The notes under the pieces are model-generated. The model was not told the origin of the DNA, made no database searches, and saw only the letters and a list, made by a program, of their open reading frames with translations. Below are positions 1 through 12,095 of a stretch of 64,000 nt of DNA, in pieces. Position numbers and translations under genes: made by a program. Source of the DNA: Pseudopithomyces maydicus (taxonomy: Eukaryota > Ascomycota > Dothideomycetes > Pleosporales > Didymosphaeriaceae); the NCBI GenBank assembly GCA_026873275.1, contig JANTUC010000015.1, positions 868,001-932,000 on the forward strand. The letters are read 5' to 3'. Each line of letters begins with the position of its first letter. The stretch's first letter is position 1.

Positions 1-27
1 CATGAACCTAGTTCCGCTGCAACCTCC

Positions 28-2775
28 ATGTCCATACAACAAACCCCGTCTACACTTGAGAAACAACCATTCTCTGCTTTAAGTCAATCCTCCATAGCAC
101 CAACACCTCCACAGTACGAGCGGCAAACCTTCAAGTCATCTCCCCAGGCGGAACAACCACCCGCGCCGCCACCACATCGTGAAATGCCGCCTCCAGCAGC
201 TGCCCCTTCTGCCAATCAGGTTCCACTTCGACCACGTCAAGATACGGCCATGTCGTCATCGTTGGCTCGTTCGGATACCAAAGTTCAAGCCGAGGGCGCA
301 CTTCTGGACTTTGGTGAGCGAGTGGAACATATGCGTGGTGTTTTCCAATTGATGGCACAATTGAACGGCCAAATATACGATCATTCGCCTGTTGTATGGC
401 TACGTGTTGCTAGCTGGTGGTTTTTAAAAGGACGCGCTGCAATGGAAACAGCCATCAGGACGCGACCAAAGACCCCAGAGCCCCAGCCGGAGCGTCTCGT
501 TCAGGCACACGTGGATCTTGCTAAAACATGGTGGATACTCACAGAGGTCTTCAGCAATCACCCAAAACTGCCAAAGTATGGTGACCAGCAGATGGCATCT
601 CAAGCAAAGGCGGCTAGAGACGCTGGAGATGAGCCTAACGCAGAAGCCTATGAGGCCCATGACTCCATTCTCTCATCTTTAAAGTTGCTGCTGGGTTCCA
701 TGAAGAGGCACCAGAGCATGCCACCCACTCAAGCGTTGATACAGGGACAGCAGCAAGATATCTGGCAAACTTATCCCAAATTCGCTCCAGATGCTGCGAG
801 CGTTCTCTCTGCTGCTTCTGCCAAGCTGATCGTGACAGAAGGTGACAAAAAACGTACAAACCCAAGGAAATTCATGCCCGTATCGGATACAAAGGAAGAC
901 TTTTGTTACTTCAGAATGTTCGCGCAGGTTTCCATGTCGACGGACGACCTCAGCACTGATCGTGAATCTTTTCCCGTAGTAATCTCAGTGCTGAGATGCC
1001 GGGAGAACTTTAACGTCAAGCTAGCCATCTCCAGTCAATCCGATCTTGTCAACATCATGGTTGGACCATCCACGGATCTCGGCGCAACTTGGAGAGACGT
1101 CGCGTGGAGAGCAAAGAGTCATGGTTTTGCTCTTCAGTTACGTCATGGATTTGTCCTAAACGTGGAATTGGTTGATTCAGACTTCCGAAGTTTGTGGAAC
1201 ATTGTCGACCATACCAACCGTGTTGAGAGCGCTCTTCGAGAACGAAGTGATGAGAGAATGGCATGCGTGATGATGCTCCGGGAAGGGATATACAAAGACC
1301 CAACCAATCCGAGCGTATTTCCTGCTGAACCGGTCAAAGGTAGCAAGTTGCATCTATTCGAGAAGTTCGAATTAAGCAGCGAGGGCACAGGCAAGAGGAA
1401 GTTACATCGTGGTTATCGAATGGTCATGGTCACGCACCCTAGAAATCGTACAGTAGGATTCGTCACCCACGAAGCAGGCACAAAGCAAGAACCACTTAAT
1501 TTCGCGTATACGACTGAGCCTGACCAACAACCATCTATGGTACTCCGGTTCCGAGAAGAGATGCCAGATAAAAGACTCAAGATTTGCACTATGCGTTTAG
1601 TATTCGGCGATAGCAAAGAGCGTAATCATATCTTCGGGCTCCTTACGTCCTTGAATATTGGAGAAGAAGAAAAAGAATTCGCCAAGGTTCCATTGAAAGC
1701 TTACAACATCGAGAGTGCTGATCCAGCGGAGGGTTTCAGTCAAAGCGGGAGTAATGTGCTGAAATCACTGCAATGGGTAGAGGCGAAGGCTATGAACCAA
1801 GATCCTGATGTTGTTGGTCTGGAATCCGCACCCACCGTCATGAGTGAAAGCTTGAGAATACTCGTTAGACACAGCGCCGGTGTCTTCTCAGACCGTATGA
1901 ATCTTGGTAAGTTGCAACGGGAGCATTTCATGTGTTACTCTGCTGACAATGGTAGATACCGGAGAGTTGCTCGTTCGGTTACCGATTTCTGGCGCGCCCG
2001 AACTTACGCTGCTCCGAAATCCACAGCGTGACATGGCCATCGCAGTCGACGGCTCGCGAACGGAGAAGGAAACACCAGATGCATTGGCCGAGTTGCTCAA
2101 GACACTTACGACCACGTCCACGATACGAAAATTGACTTTCGCGTCTTATCAAGACTTGCATGCTTTCCAACTTGCCGTCACTGGCTTTGCGGTGAGGTTC
2201 GATGGGTATGACATTACGTACACGATGGCTTGATTTCATACTGACACTGCCAGTATCGCTTCGACACTCTCGATAGCTCGTCGCCGCATGGTTGTTCCAA
2301 TCTACAAACAATGGACTGCCAATAACATCCGCATCCAAGTCGTCGAACAAGATAATATTATACAGCTGTTGGCCTTCTTCGAAGATTTCTCGCATGCGGA
2401 TGCCATGAATTTCCAATTGAAACCGCAAGACCAGTTCCAGAAGTCGGACAAAAACGGGAAGTCATCTGTCCGTCTAGTGGACTGTAAGTTTGCTTTGCCG
2501 GTCGAAGAGAGAAAGGGAGAGGGCAAAATGGGTAAAGAAGAAGGCCGGTTGACTGGATGGGCCGGTATGAAGAGGCGATTCGTTTGCTTGGATCAGATCG
2601 AGTATCCGGGTGAGCATGATGACATGGTTATTTCTTTCGAAAGCCAAGAGAGTAAGTCATGAACTCACACATTTGATTGTCAGGGAGCTGACTGTTTACA
2701 GCGCGTGATCGATTTGCCGAAGCGCTTCCATCAGCTACGGTTTCGCGCAAGTTCACCGTCCGTAGGAAGATTTAG
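28..2775 (+). CDS. Large conserved fungal protein of unknown function, four exons
   Basis: Exons 28-1906, 1956-2205, 2254-2651 and 2702-2775 join in phase to 866 residues. The introns are 48-50 nt with GTAAGT or GTATGA donors. I do not recognise the family. The first ~85 residues are Pro/Gln-rich and look disordered. The region from about residue 90 is globular, with a Trp-rich helical stretch (VVWLRVASWWFLKGR) near residue 120. Later parts alternate strands and helices, and the last ~100 residues (FVCLDQIEYPGEHDDMVISF, then a Phe/Arg-rich end) could suit a PH-like fold, which is only a guess. No signal peptide or membrane span is visible. The frame is open from base 1 to the ATG at 28, so the true start may lie upstream of the window. 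Confidence 0.75.
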
Positions 2776-3167
2776 GTCGGGATTGCCATCTCAGAACGTG
2801 CTTGCGCTGCAAGTTGTAATACTGGGGGACTGGTCAAAATTCCCCAATTTCCTTCATTTGTCTTGTTTTCTTTTCTTCTTCTTTTGCGACACCTGGCTTT
2901 CAAGATTAGTAGCCACATAGCATAGCATTAGCACGGAGCGGGTTGTTTTATTCGGGGCTAGCCGAAGAATGGTGTTCAGGCGTCTGCGGATTCGTATCAC
3001 GATATGGCAAGGTGGTGCCATTTAGGATGTGGCTTGAGATACCAGAGGTACATGGTACTAGATACCAAACTCGATTTTATGTTACTGCGCTTTTCACTTC
3101 GTCACCCTATACCTTCCTAAACGGTCCACACCTGCAGCACAACCTCAGTGGCGACTGCCGAGAGACA

Positions 3168-3240
3168 CTAACCAATACGTGCAAATGCAGTTAGCCATAG
3201 GTTACATATGGGTGGGTGTTGCATGGGTCCGCTTAGATGG
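3168..3240 (+). repeat. Diverged direct repeat, left copy
   Basis: It begins CTAACCAATA and includes ATAGGTTACA and CGCTTAGAT. The same ordered words occur at 4634-4702, at roughly 75% identity by eye, and several differences are C/T. The pair brackets the small secreted-protein gene. It may be a remnant of a mobile element or of a local duplication. Confidence 0.5.
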
Positions 3241-3796
3241 AGTTAACAAATTCTGCTGTTGTTGCTCATCAAGTAGATTATGAAAACACGAAAGCTGTCT
3301 GGCGCTGCGCACGTAGAAATGCCTTCCTTTAAAAACATAGGGCTCGCTGATTTTCATCACTACTTACCAAGCATTTTAGGTAGTCAAAATTACATTGTAG
3401 GGTTTAACGGCCGTATGAGGTTATTAATCGACGCTTATTTCACCCAATCGCAAGAAGTAATCCGTTGTCATGATGAACCTCGGCGGACCATGCTGCAGCT
3501 ATTAATTCCATCTATCCTACATAATGGCCCCCAAGAGGCACGTATGAAACAAAGAAGTCCGGAGAGAGAATCGCGAGGGTAACCTGGTTATTTGAGTGGG
3601 CCGGATCCTGATTGCACCATCCTAACGGCCGTACTGTTTAATGGCCACACAAACGTGCCTAAAAGAGAAGGAGGAACGATCTAGCCAATTTCCTTCTCTC
3701 AACTTGCCCATGATCGCAGTATGGCATTTATTCCTAATCATTGTATAAGGCGACCAGGAGGGCATTGGGACTGGGGGCCGTTGTTGGCTTTGGGAA

Positions 3797-3803
3797 TATA
3801 AAT
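3797..3803 (+). promoter_or_regulatory. TATA box of the small secreted-protein gene
   Basis: TATAAAT lies about 160 bases before the ATG at 3961, and a pyrimidine-rich stretch follows it. The spacing is reasonable for a strongly regulated fungal promoter. Confidence 0.45.
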
Positions 3804-3960
3804 TTGCGCTTTTCGCTCCTATTTCTATCAGCCATCAAGTCTTCATTGAATCCATCGATCCCACTCGTGGTTCCATCATTTTGTCATATTGCCAACTATC
3901 ACTCGCGATAGTTGATCCTACTCCAAATATACAACAAGTGCATCCTTTAGCCAAGTCAAG

Positions 3961-4488
3961 ATGCAATATACCCTTCTTACCCTCGCGGCTTTTGCCTCTG
4001 TTGTCATGGGCTCACCTGCTCCACAAGCCAAGTAAGCCAAGTTCTATAACCTCTCGTAGCTGAGCTGAGTCTGATATTTGTATAGCAGCGAGCCTGATCC
4101 CAACCAGACCTGGGACGTCCTGATCTACTCCGGCAAGAACTGCGATAGCTCCCTCAACGTCGGACGTCTCGGGGACTGGTGGGATTACAAGCCGTGGAAA
4201 TCGAGCGACGCTCCCCAATGCCTGTCTTTCTACCCCTACGCTGGGAACTCACCCTACAAGACCGGTTCTCTCTCCACATTCCAGGGCCAAGTGTGGGACA
4301 ACGTAGACCACTTTCCCGGTAAATGGGGATTGAAAGTTTTCCTCAGTCAAGATTGTGGAAGCGCGAAAGCGGATAAGCCTGTCCTTACTGTTCCAAAACT
4401 TGCGTCCAAATACTCTAATGCTCAGGACTGCTTCAATGTGCCTGAGGGCCAAACTTGGGGGTCGGCCTTGCTGTATGCGAACTTTTAA
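3961..4488 (+). CDS. Small secreted cysteine-containing protein, effector-like
   Basis: Two exons (3961-4031 and 4086-4488) encode 157 residues. The intron has a GTAAGC donor and a TATAG acceptor. The protein opens with a clear signal peptide (MQYTLLTLAAFASVVMGSPA). The mature part has four cysteines (NCDSS, QCLS, DCGS, DCFN), enough for two disulfides, and is rich in Trp, Gly and Ser. I recognise no catalytic motif. Size, secretion and cysteine content fit the loose class of candidate fungal effectors or secreted structural proteins; that is inference. It has its own TATA box and sits between two diverged direct repeats. Confidence 0.75.
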
Positions 4489-4633
4489 ACGAGACTCTAT
4501 ACCTTCATGTACATATGCTATCTGGCAAGACAATTTTGCGCTGTGATAATTATATCCTTTCTTCCAATCACTGGCGTTTTTTTTTTGAACAAGACGCCTG
4601 ATGGTGTTTGCAAATGATGACTATTAGGATACG

Positions 4634-4702
4634 CTAACCAATATGTGGAGATGGGGTTACACATAGGTTACACATGGAGCCGTGGGGTGTCGCTTAGATT
4701 AG
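4634..4702 (+). repeat. Diverged direct repeat, right copy
   Basis: Partner of 3168-3240 in the same orientation, about 1.47 kb apart. Shared words are CTAACCAATA, ATAGGTTACA and CGCTTAGAT. Confidence 0.5.
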
Positions 4703-4795
4703 GCGCATTAGGACGGGGTGTGAGTGCGTGCTTCGTACTCTATACGAAGACCTTCTATATCCGAGACTTGGCGCCGACACGTAGTCGAGCATGGA

Positions 4796-4802
4796 TATAA
4801 AG
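4796..4802 (+). promoter_or_regulatory. TATA box of the subtilase gene
   Basis: TATAAAG lies 80 bases before the ATG at 4876, which supports that start and a short 5' leader. Confidence 0.45.
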
Positions 4803-4875
4803 TCAACATCTTCTATCTAAATGGCACACAAATAGCAAAGAGTTTTGCATCCTGAGTGGCACTGTAGTGAACACT

Positions 4876-6377
4876 ATGCGTGGTCTGCTCGTGCTCACCT
4901 TCGCCCTTGGCGCCTACTGCCTTGCCCCGATCCTGGATTTGAATGTAACTTCTACCGTGGAGGGCAGCTATTTAATCGTTCTCAAGAATAGCCTTAATAA
5001 GGCGGGTATCGTTTCACACATGGAGCGAGCGAATCTTATCCTGGCTAGCTCGAAAGCAAAGAGCTTTGAGATCGATGGATTTAAGGGATACAACGTCAAG
5101 ACCACAGCTCAAGCTATACAGAAGCTGGCACAAAGCGACGATGTAAATATCATTCCATACATATGTAACCACTTCGTTGCGCAACTAGGTATCTCCAAGG
5201 CTTACAGGGACAAAACCAACCTACATTTCTGATGTAATGCTAATTTGATTCCGCAGATCGCGTACATTGAGCCTGATCAAGTCATCACCATCGTCGACGA
5301 TTTCACCGGAGGAGATAAACAAGGTGCCTCCAAGAGACGAGGGAAGAAAGTCAGAGACGTACAGGCAAATGCACCCTGGGGCCTTGCACGCATATCGCAC
5401 CGTGCGAGGGGTGCAACGGACTACGTCTATGAGCGGACGCCCGTCACCTATATATACATCATTGATACGGGGGTAAAAATCACCCACCAGAAATTTGAGG
5501 GCAGGGCAAGCTACGGGTACAATGCCGTGGGTGGCACGAACGATGACGAGAACGGCCATGGAACTCACGTCGCTGGCACAGCAAGTAGCCAAACTTACGG
5601 TGTTACTAGGTTTGCCAATATAATCTCTGTAAAGGTTATGGGACGTGATGGATCGGGAACGAGTAAGACTTGAATATCTCTTGCGCAAGTCTTAATCGTC
5701 TCTTAGCAATTGAGCTGACAATACATAGTCTCAGGTCTCATTGCTGGAATCAACTGGGCAGTTCAGGACAGTATGAAACCCTTCACCAACAAGGAAACTT
5801 ATCCTGGCTGACTGTGTCTCACAATTTCCAGTGCAAAGTAGAGGTCTAGTGGGTAAAGCCACGGCCCTTCTCGCTGTAGGTGGCGCGTATAGCAACGCGC
5901 TGAACAATGCCGTCGCAGCGGCCTCGAATGTCGGGCTCTTCTTCGCCGTTGCAGCGGGAAGTTCAAACACGGACAATAGCGGCTCTTCGCCGGGATCAGA
6001 GGCCACTGTATGCACGGCTGGGGCATCCACGATTGGCGATGCTCGGACAGCCTCTTCCAACTATGGTCCTGGCAGTACGTGCTCTACTCTGATTGCGTCC
6101 TAGAAAATTATTAATGGGAACAGTCGATATATTTGCACCCGGAAGCCAGATTGAAAGCCTCTGGATCACGAGTAATACCGCTGTACAGACTTTGTCTGGG
6201 ACATCTTCTGCTGCGGCGCATATAGCAGGGCTCGGGGCTTATTTCCTGGGTTTGGAGGGGCCGAGAGGTGCAGTGGCGCTCTGTGAGCGGCTGAAAGAAG
6301 TTGCGACAAAGAACGTATTGACTGGAATTCCGAGTGGAACACCAAACCTACTGGCGTATAATCTTAGTGGGCTATAG
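4876..6377 (+). CDS. Secreted subtilisin-like serine protease (S8, proteinase K type) with atypical active site
   Basis: Five exons (4876-5142, 5257-5662, 5729-5770, 5832-6074, 6124-6377) join in phase to 403 residues, the normal length for the family. A signal peptide (MRGLLVLTFALGAYCLA) is followed by an inhibitor-I9 propeptide that ends in IAYIEPDQV, then a peptidase S8 domain. The triad is present: Asp159 in YIIDTGV, His190 in NGHGTHVAG and Ser347 in SGTSS. Three surroundings differ from active relatives. The oxyanion Asn of AAGN is Ser282 (AAGSS), the substrate-cleft MSLGG is LLAVGG, and SGTSMATPH is SGTSSAAAH. The fold looks intact, but activity may be weak or altered. All splice junctions restore family-like sequence, so this does not look like random decay. 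The protein is presumably extracellular. Confidence 0.88.
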
Positions 6378-6924
6378 TTCATATTCGGACACACGGTATT
6401 TTTACGATAGAGAACAAGGCTGGTTGGAGTTTATATACATAGTAGAATAGGTTGCGCTCTATAAGTAGTCTAGCTGTAGTCATATCATCTGTATTCAGAG
6501 ACTGGGCTATATCTGTCAGAAGTTTAAGTTCTTACATTGACAACTTTGCTCACGCGGAACACTGACGATGCTCGACCGGACTTAGGTCGGAGTTTGGCGA
6601 GGATACCTCGGGATGACATAGGACCCCGCAAGTCTTACTGGACGACTAATCACAAATCATCTGATATAGTCTATGGAGGTTATCCACACTGAACCAGAGA
6701 CGATCTAGACCTGGCCTTGGTTATATTGACAAATTTCGAAGCAGAGCCAATTACGCTTCTCGGAGCTTCCGAAACAATGGGTAAGTATGAGATCACACGC
6801 TCTCTATGTGCCTCTATTACCCCATCAACATTCACAACGTCACGCAAAATCGAGTGCTTACACAGTCCATTGTGCTGAAGCTGACCGTCTCACCTCAATC
6901 AAAAACCACCTTCAGCCCAGCACA
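6378..6924. other. Intergenic region and 5' leader of the GFA-family gene
   Basis: No coding signal. A GTAAGTATG donor at 6781 right after an ATG, with an acceptor just before 6921, suggests an intron in the 5' leader of the next gene. Joining that early ATG to the ORF gives a quick stop, so I treat it as untranslated. Confidence 0.35.
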
Positions 6925-7539
6925 ATGAGCGAGAAGATAGTATTGCCCTCCGAGGGTGCCCACGGCGAGCGTCATGGCACGGCAACAGCGACATGTTATT
7001 GCGGTGCCGTACAGATTGAGGTCCCAACCGAAGGCGAGGGTCTAGTTGACACGTTCATCTGCCATTGCACGGACTGCCGTAAGATTACTGCTAGGTACTT
7101 TGGCGAAGCCGCACCCTTCCGATACAGATTGAACATCCCTGGCTGACTCGACCCGCTATCCAGCATGTTCGCCTCCAATTTTGTGGTAAAAGACACGCAC
7201 ATGAAGCACTTGCGTGGCGAGGATAAGCTCACTCGATTTCGACAAAAGGAGACGATTGCTACGGGCAACTACATGGAGAATAGTTTCTGCAGTGTTTGCG
7301 GCACGCTCATGTACCGGAGGAGCTCGGGATATCCTGGAGCTAGTATCCCTAGGATTGGTACGATTGATGATTTTGCGCTGCAGGAGACGAAGTTCAAACC
7401 GAGGATTGAGACGTTTGAGAAGGACAGGTGTGCGTGGCTGAAGCCTGCGAGCGTGCAGGAGCATGTTGATGGAGCATATTATACGGCTGGGAAAGAGTGG
7501 AAGAGTCTCCATGACGGAATTGGAGGGAAAGGAGCATGA
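6925..7539 (+). CDS. GFA/CENP-V-type zinc protein (glutathione-dependent formaldehyde-activating-like)
   Basis: Exons 6925-7094 and 7164-7539 give 181 residues. The zinc ligands of the GFA fold are all visible: CYCG near the N-terminus, CHCTDCRKIT at the exon junction and CSVCGTLMYR in exon 2. Splicing restores the usual ITASMFASNF sequence. Family members are small Zn proteins. Some help S-(hydroxymethyl)glutathione formation from formaldehyde, but most fungal copies are uncharacterised, so the reaction is not assigned here. No signal peptide is present, so it is likely cytosolic. Confidence 0.85.
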
Positions 7540-7771
7540 AATAGAACCTGTAGGCTATCCGAAAAAGCTGTGAAGGCACCCCCGAGAGATCACCATATCT
7601 GTACAATTATGAAAGAGCTACGTTTACCCAGATTGCCTGTTACAAATTCACATTTGGGGCCGTTATGCAATTTAAACTTTTTTTCTTCTATGTATTTTGT
7701 ATCGACGCACGTAATCTAGTGGCTTCCATACCAACCAGTTACAGAATCTAGATCAAGATATTGTAACCCCC

Positions 7772-9873
7772 CTAAAAATGAGGAGTGTTCAAAGCCATAG
7801 CCATCAGCAAACCCGATATCAACCCAGCACTCGGCAGCGTAACAATCCAAGACGAGAAGATGAAGGCTATTTGCTTCCAGTTGACAGCGCGCACATCGAA
7901 ATTGCATAGAGCAACTCCAATGGTTGCTCCGGTGAGACATTGGGTGGTTGAAACAGGTAAAGCGAGCCTTGAGGCTAGAAGTACGGTAATCGCCGCGCCG
8001 AGCTCCATGGCAAAACCACGAGTTGGGCTGACCTGAGTAATTTTATTGCCGAGCGAACGCATGACATGGTAGCCGTAGACTGCATTTGTGGTCAGGTTGG
8101 TGTTCAACAAGAAAAGGGAGGGGCCAAATGGTACGTACACCAAAAGCCAAGGCCAAGTAAAAGACCAGCCACGACCAGGATCCAAATGGGGGTATCAGCC
8201 GTGGGAGTCACTTCGCCAGTCACATAGGTATTGTAGCTTCCAACCCACGGGCCTACAGCGTTGGCAACTAGAATGCGTCGTCAGCAACTCTTTCGGATCA
8301 ATTGGCCGAAGAATATTAGAATTATCTTACCATCGTTAGAACCATGTGCAATGGACATCATCATTGCGGAAGCAACTTGAGCATAGGTCCAAAGATGTTC
8401 GACGCGATTGTCGTAAACAGTGGCACGAGCGTGAATATCACCAAGATCTAGATTTCGTTAGCGAACGTACGATTTGTGACAAAATATGCTGACAGACTTA
8501 CTTTTCTGCGTTACGACGTCTCGACTGACACCTTGGAGTAGAGCATATTTGGCCCAATTTGAGAGCTTCTTTGGATGATAGATTGGCAGGTCGCGTACCG
8601 GATGAAGCCAACGCTCTTCGGGCTCAGGCTTTGACGGGATAATATGAGCAGACAATCTGCTGGGGTTGGCAATGGAGAGACCGCGACCAGAAAGCTCGCC
8701 ACTACCACTGTGGTTATCACTTCCATCGATCGCAGTAGAAATACCATCGTTATTGTTGTCCGTGCTTTGTCCAATGGGCTGGTCTTTCTTGTCCTTTATA
8801 TAGTCCTTTTCTGGGTCCGTGGTCTTGTCTTCTACTGATGTCTTCGCATAATAGTCGGTGACGACTTGGCTACCCTTTCCAGGAAAGTAGATGGGCGGGT
8901 CTTCGCGATATAATAGAGGGCCGAGAGGAATATGCCATGGACGCATGCGGGCGTCATTCTTGACAAGGCGACGATGAAAATACGGCACAAGGAAGATGTA
9001 ACATAGAATCAGGACTCCGGCAGCCGTGCCTAAGACGATTCCACATGCTTCCCCAGCCCCTCTCTCCTCCAATGACTCTCCACCTGGGATTTCAGCCAGA
9101 ATGAACAGTGCTAGAACACCGGCTGTAAAAGCAAGGTACCTAATTATCACGCAAACAGAAGTCAGCTGTGTTCAAAAAATCACTCAGTCAGTTATACAAG
9201 GTGATCCAATAATCCCAAATAACACGGAAAAAGATGAAATACTACAATCACATACCATGGGATTAGACGAAGTCCCCATTTCATAGGATCTTTTCGTTCG
9301 AGGACGAGGAACTTCAGCGTTAAGAATAGTGTGGCAGAAAATCCAGCAGCGATCAGAGGAGCAATTGCCCAGGAAGCGGCGATTTGACTGAGACTACCGC
9401 TTGCCCATCCCCATTTGAGGGGAGTGCGAGCTGCAATTCCGGCGCCTGCAAGAGCGCCGACGACGGTCTGGGTGGTGCTGTTCTCCGTTAGCTTTGGGTG
9501 TATCTACTTCAAAGCTAGTCAAAACGTACCTCACAGGCATCCCCCAGAAAGTGGCAATAGTGAGAAATGTCGCACTGCCCACTTCTGCGCATCCCATAAC
9601 CAGCATGAATGTTGCCGGATTCTGTTCAAACTTCGATAGACCGAAGATGCCACTCTTGATGGTCGATGTGACTCTGGAACCCATCGCGACCGCTCCAACG
9701 AATTCCGTAATACATGCGAGGATTCCAGCTTGCCACATCTTCAATGTGCGGGCAGCCACAGACGTGGCATAAGAATTTGCAACATCGTTGGCGCCATTCG
9801 AAGCCGATGAGAATATGAACGCAATAGTGGTGAGGGCTAATATCCAGTCGTATCGCTTGAGTGCTGGTGCCAT
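7772..9873 (-). CDS. PHO89: Sodium/phosphate symporter, PHO89/PHO-4 family
   Basis: Six exons (9873-9530, 9477-9256, 9139-8502, 8447-8331, 8267-8139, 8079-7772) give 585 residues, matching the family. The twin PHO-4 signatures are present: ASNGANDVANSY with GMPVSTTQ in the N-terminal half, and AHGSNDVANAVG with LPVSTTQCLTGA in the C-terminal half. About ten to twelve hydrophobic segments flank a long hydrophilic central loop (about residues 215-400). The protein would import phosphate with sodium across the plasma membrane. Such genes are usually induced by phosphate starvation; I saw no perfect CACGTG within 1 kb upstream, only CACGTC at 10119. Every junction keeps phase. Confidence 0.95.
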
Positions 9874-12095
9874 GATGGCTAATGTCAGCGATCGAGACTG
9901 AGAAGCAAGAACTATGTTGCAGGTAGCTGTCTCTTATCGACTATAAATGTGATTGAGATCAAGATCCGGCAATGCGGCACAAACAAAAGACCCACAACTT
10001 GGCGGTGGGAACATAGTGGCGATGAATATCATTCAAGCAGAGAGTGTAGGGTCTGGCCCTTGCTTAGTACTGGTGTTGCTATTTTCAGTGGAGCAAAGAC
10101 AGGATACTAAATAGACTTCACGTCGATCTCTCGTGCAGAACGGTATCAGTTTCCAATAACTCAAAGAAAACGGAAGCCTTGAGAGCTCATCATATTTTAC
10201 TGTGGCGCCATGGTGTCGTTGCGGATGCGCATTCTGTTGCGTCACGCCAATGGTCTTTGTAACAAATGGCGCCCACGGAAGGAACATTTTTGGGTCTGAA
10301 GATTGAAACTCGAAAATTCGATGTAAATCGACGAACCAGAACTCGAGAACAGACAACGTGGGCGGGAGGGTCCGATTCTAGGAAGCAGTGCCCAGCGTCC
10401 ACTTTACTTGGTAAACTTGGCGTCTTCTTTTCTCCACCCGACGCACCGTCTAGCAAGCTCCCCAGGCTTGGTATACAGCTTTTTCAAGGTGGGTCCCGTG
10501 GCGACCATCTACACACGTAAGAATAAGCAATGAGGCTCGACAAAATATGAGAATCTTCCAGATAGCTTCCCAAGGCTCTCATGTACGCCTCATGTCAAGC
10601 AAAGGTTGTACAGGTGGATTTTACTTTTCGGTGAAAGGCAAAGCAGTACTTCATTGGGCATTATTGAAGGATAAGTTATCGGAGTTGCATTATCTGACCT
10701 GGGCATAATGCAGAGACGCTGTCGCGTGTCCGCTGAGAGCCAAGATGACGCGACAAGCGGCGCTAACACGAAAAAGGCAATAGCTCGCGTGTCACACTCT
10801 CTTCCCTGATCAAGTACCGCGAAAACAGTAGGAACGATCCGGTTCAAGGACTCTTACCGAGGATAGCAGTTCCACCTGAATAAGCCAGCCCGGATGGCAT
10901 GCATTGAAGTTTCCTTTCCTAGGATCCTCCATTCAAGACCGGCAGTTCTTACCAACTTCCCGAAATAGGTACCTAGGTAACACCAGGTCCACATGACGAT
11001 AATGGAAAGACAGACACTGACTAACTTCATTGCCTAGTATGTGCGAGAAGGAAACGCTGTATATATAGGCACAATCTGTTCGTGTCACAGGATTGAAAGA
11101 ACATTGAATACACCAGGGCAAGTTTGTAGATGAATTCAATTCATGAATAGACCAGAACCTCGCTAAATTTTTAGTATACATGAGGTGCCCATGTGGAGTT
11201 TATGTCACTTGTGAACATTGAATTCTGCCTCTGCCACAGTATTATGCGAGCGCTACCGAGAAATTCGGATAAGGGAGGTTGACATGTACGACTAGACGTT
11301 GAGTCAAGAAAAAGAAAGAATAAAGCGAGAGCGTAGTGTGTGACCTTCGCATCGTTGGTCGGAAAAGGCAATAGTGTGGTACTCGCGATCATCGTTGTCG
11401 TTGCCGTATACTTAAGTGACGCTGCTTCATTACTGCGGAGACATCTATGGGCACGAGGAATGCCTGGCGTTGGCATACATTCCAGGCTAACAGCACGAAG
11501 ATGGACGCATGCGTTGTCGCCTGCCTCAAACAGTGACTGTCCACTTGACCTGCTGTCGGTAGCTTGTGCTTCCCTGTGCGACCACTACCACGTGTGGTCC
11601 CTATCACCAATGACACGCAGCATCTTCAACCCACGAACACTCTTTCCACCAGCGACTCAGGTACATGCACCTTTCTTGCGGGTATGGCTGCCCAGATTAC
11701 CTTGTGTTGCTTTGTTACAGTTAGGGGTTGAAAGAGATTGCTTTCTGCAGTCAAAGAAGCTGATAGTGAACAATGAACAGGCTGCGATTCCCAACAGTAA
11801 TCCCCTATCACCTTCACCCTCGCATATTCACCGCACAATGAAGAGATTGGGTCTATATGGGCGATGTTAGGCTCCAGCACTCACGGAACCAAAGACCGCA
11901 ACACTTAAACTCCACCCACCCGCTGGCGGCTATTTTCTACATACCACTTACCTAACGGTCAACACCCGCCCACTACCAAGCACGCACACGACTTCGCCTA
12001 CACATTTGGCATCTCGAACCCGACTTCCAACCACGTGGGCCGCAGCCGGTAGCACGTTTCTGCTCTCACCTTGTGAATCTTCCGACGGCGAGGCA
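9874..12095. other. Long intergenic region
   Basis: It holds the PHO89 promoter. CACGTG (basic helix-loop-helix type site) occurs at 11589-11594 and 12032-12037. A 176-codon open frame at 11340-11870 has no protein-like composition and is not annotated. Confidence 0.4.

Larger units (their letters stand above)
2776..3960. other. Intergenic region with one arm of a diverged direct repeat
   Basis: No supported gene. About 72 bases at 3168-3240 recur in diverged form at 4634-4702. An open frame at 3280-3582 has no coding character. A TATA motif at 3797-3803 belongs to the next gene. Confidence 0.5.
4489..4875. other. Intergenic region with right repeat copy and subtilase promoter
   Basis: It contains a T-run near 4577, the right copy of the direct repeat and a TATAAAG at 4796-4802. 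There is no gene. Confidence 0.5.

Noticed and set aside
11340..11870. 176-codon open frame upstream of the acidic-tailed ORF
   Set aside because: Starts in promoter-like sequence and has no protein-like pattern.
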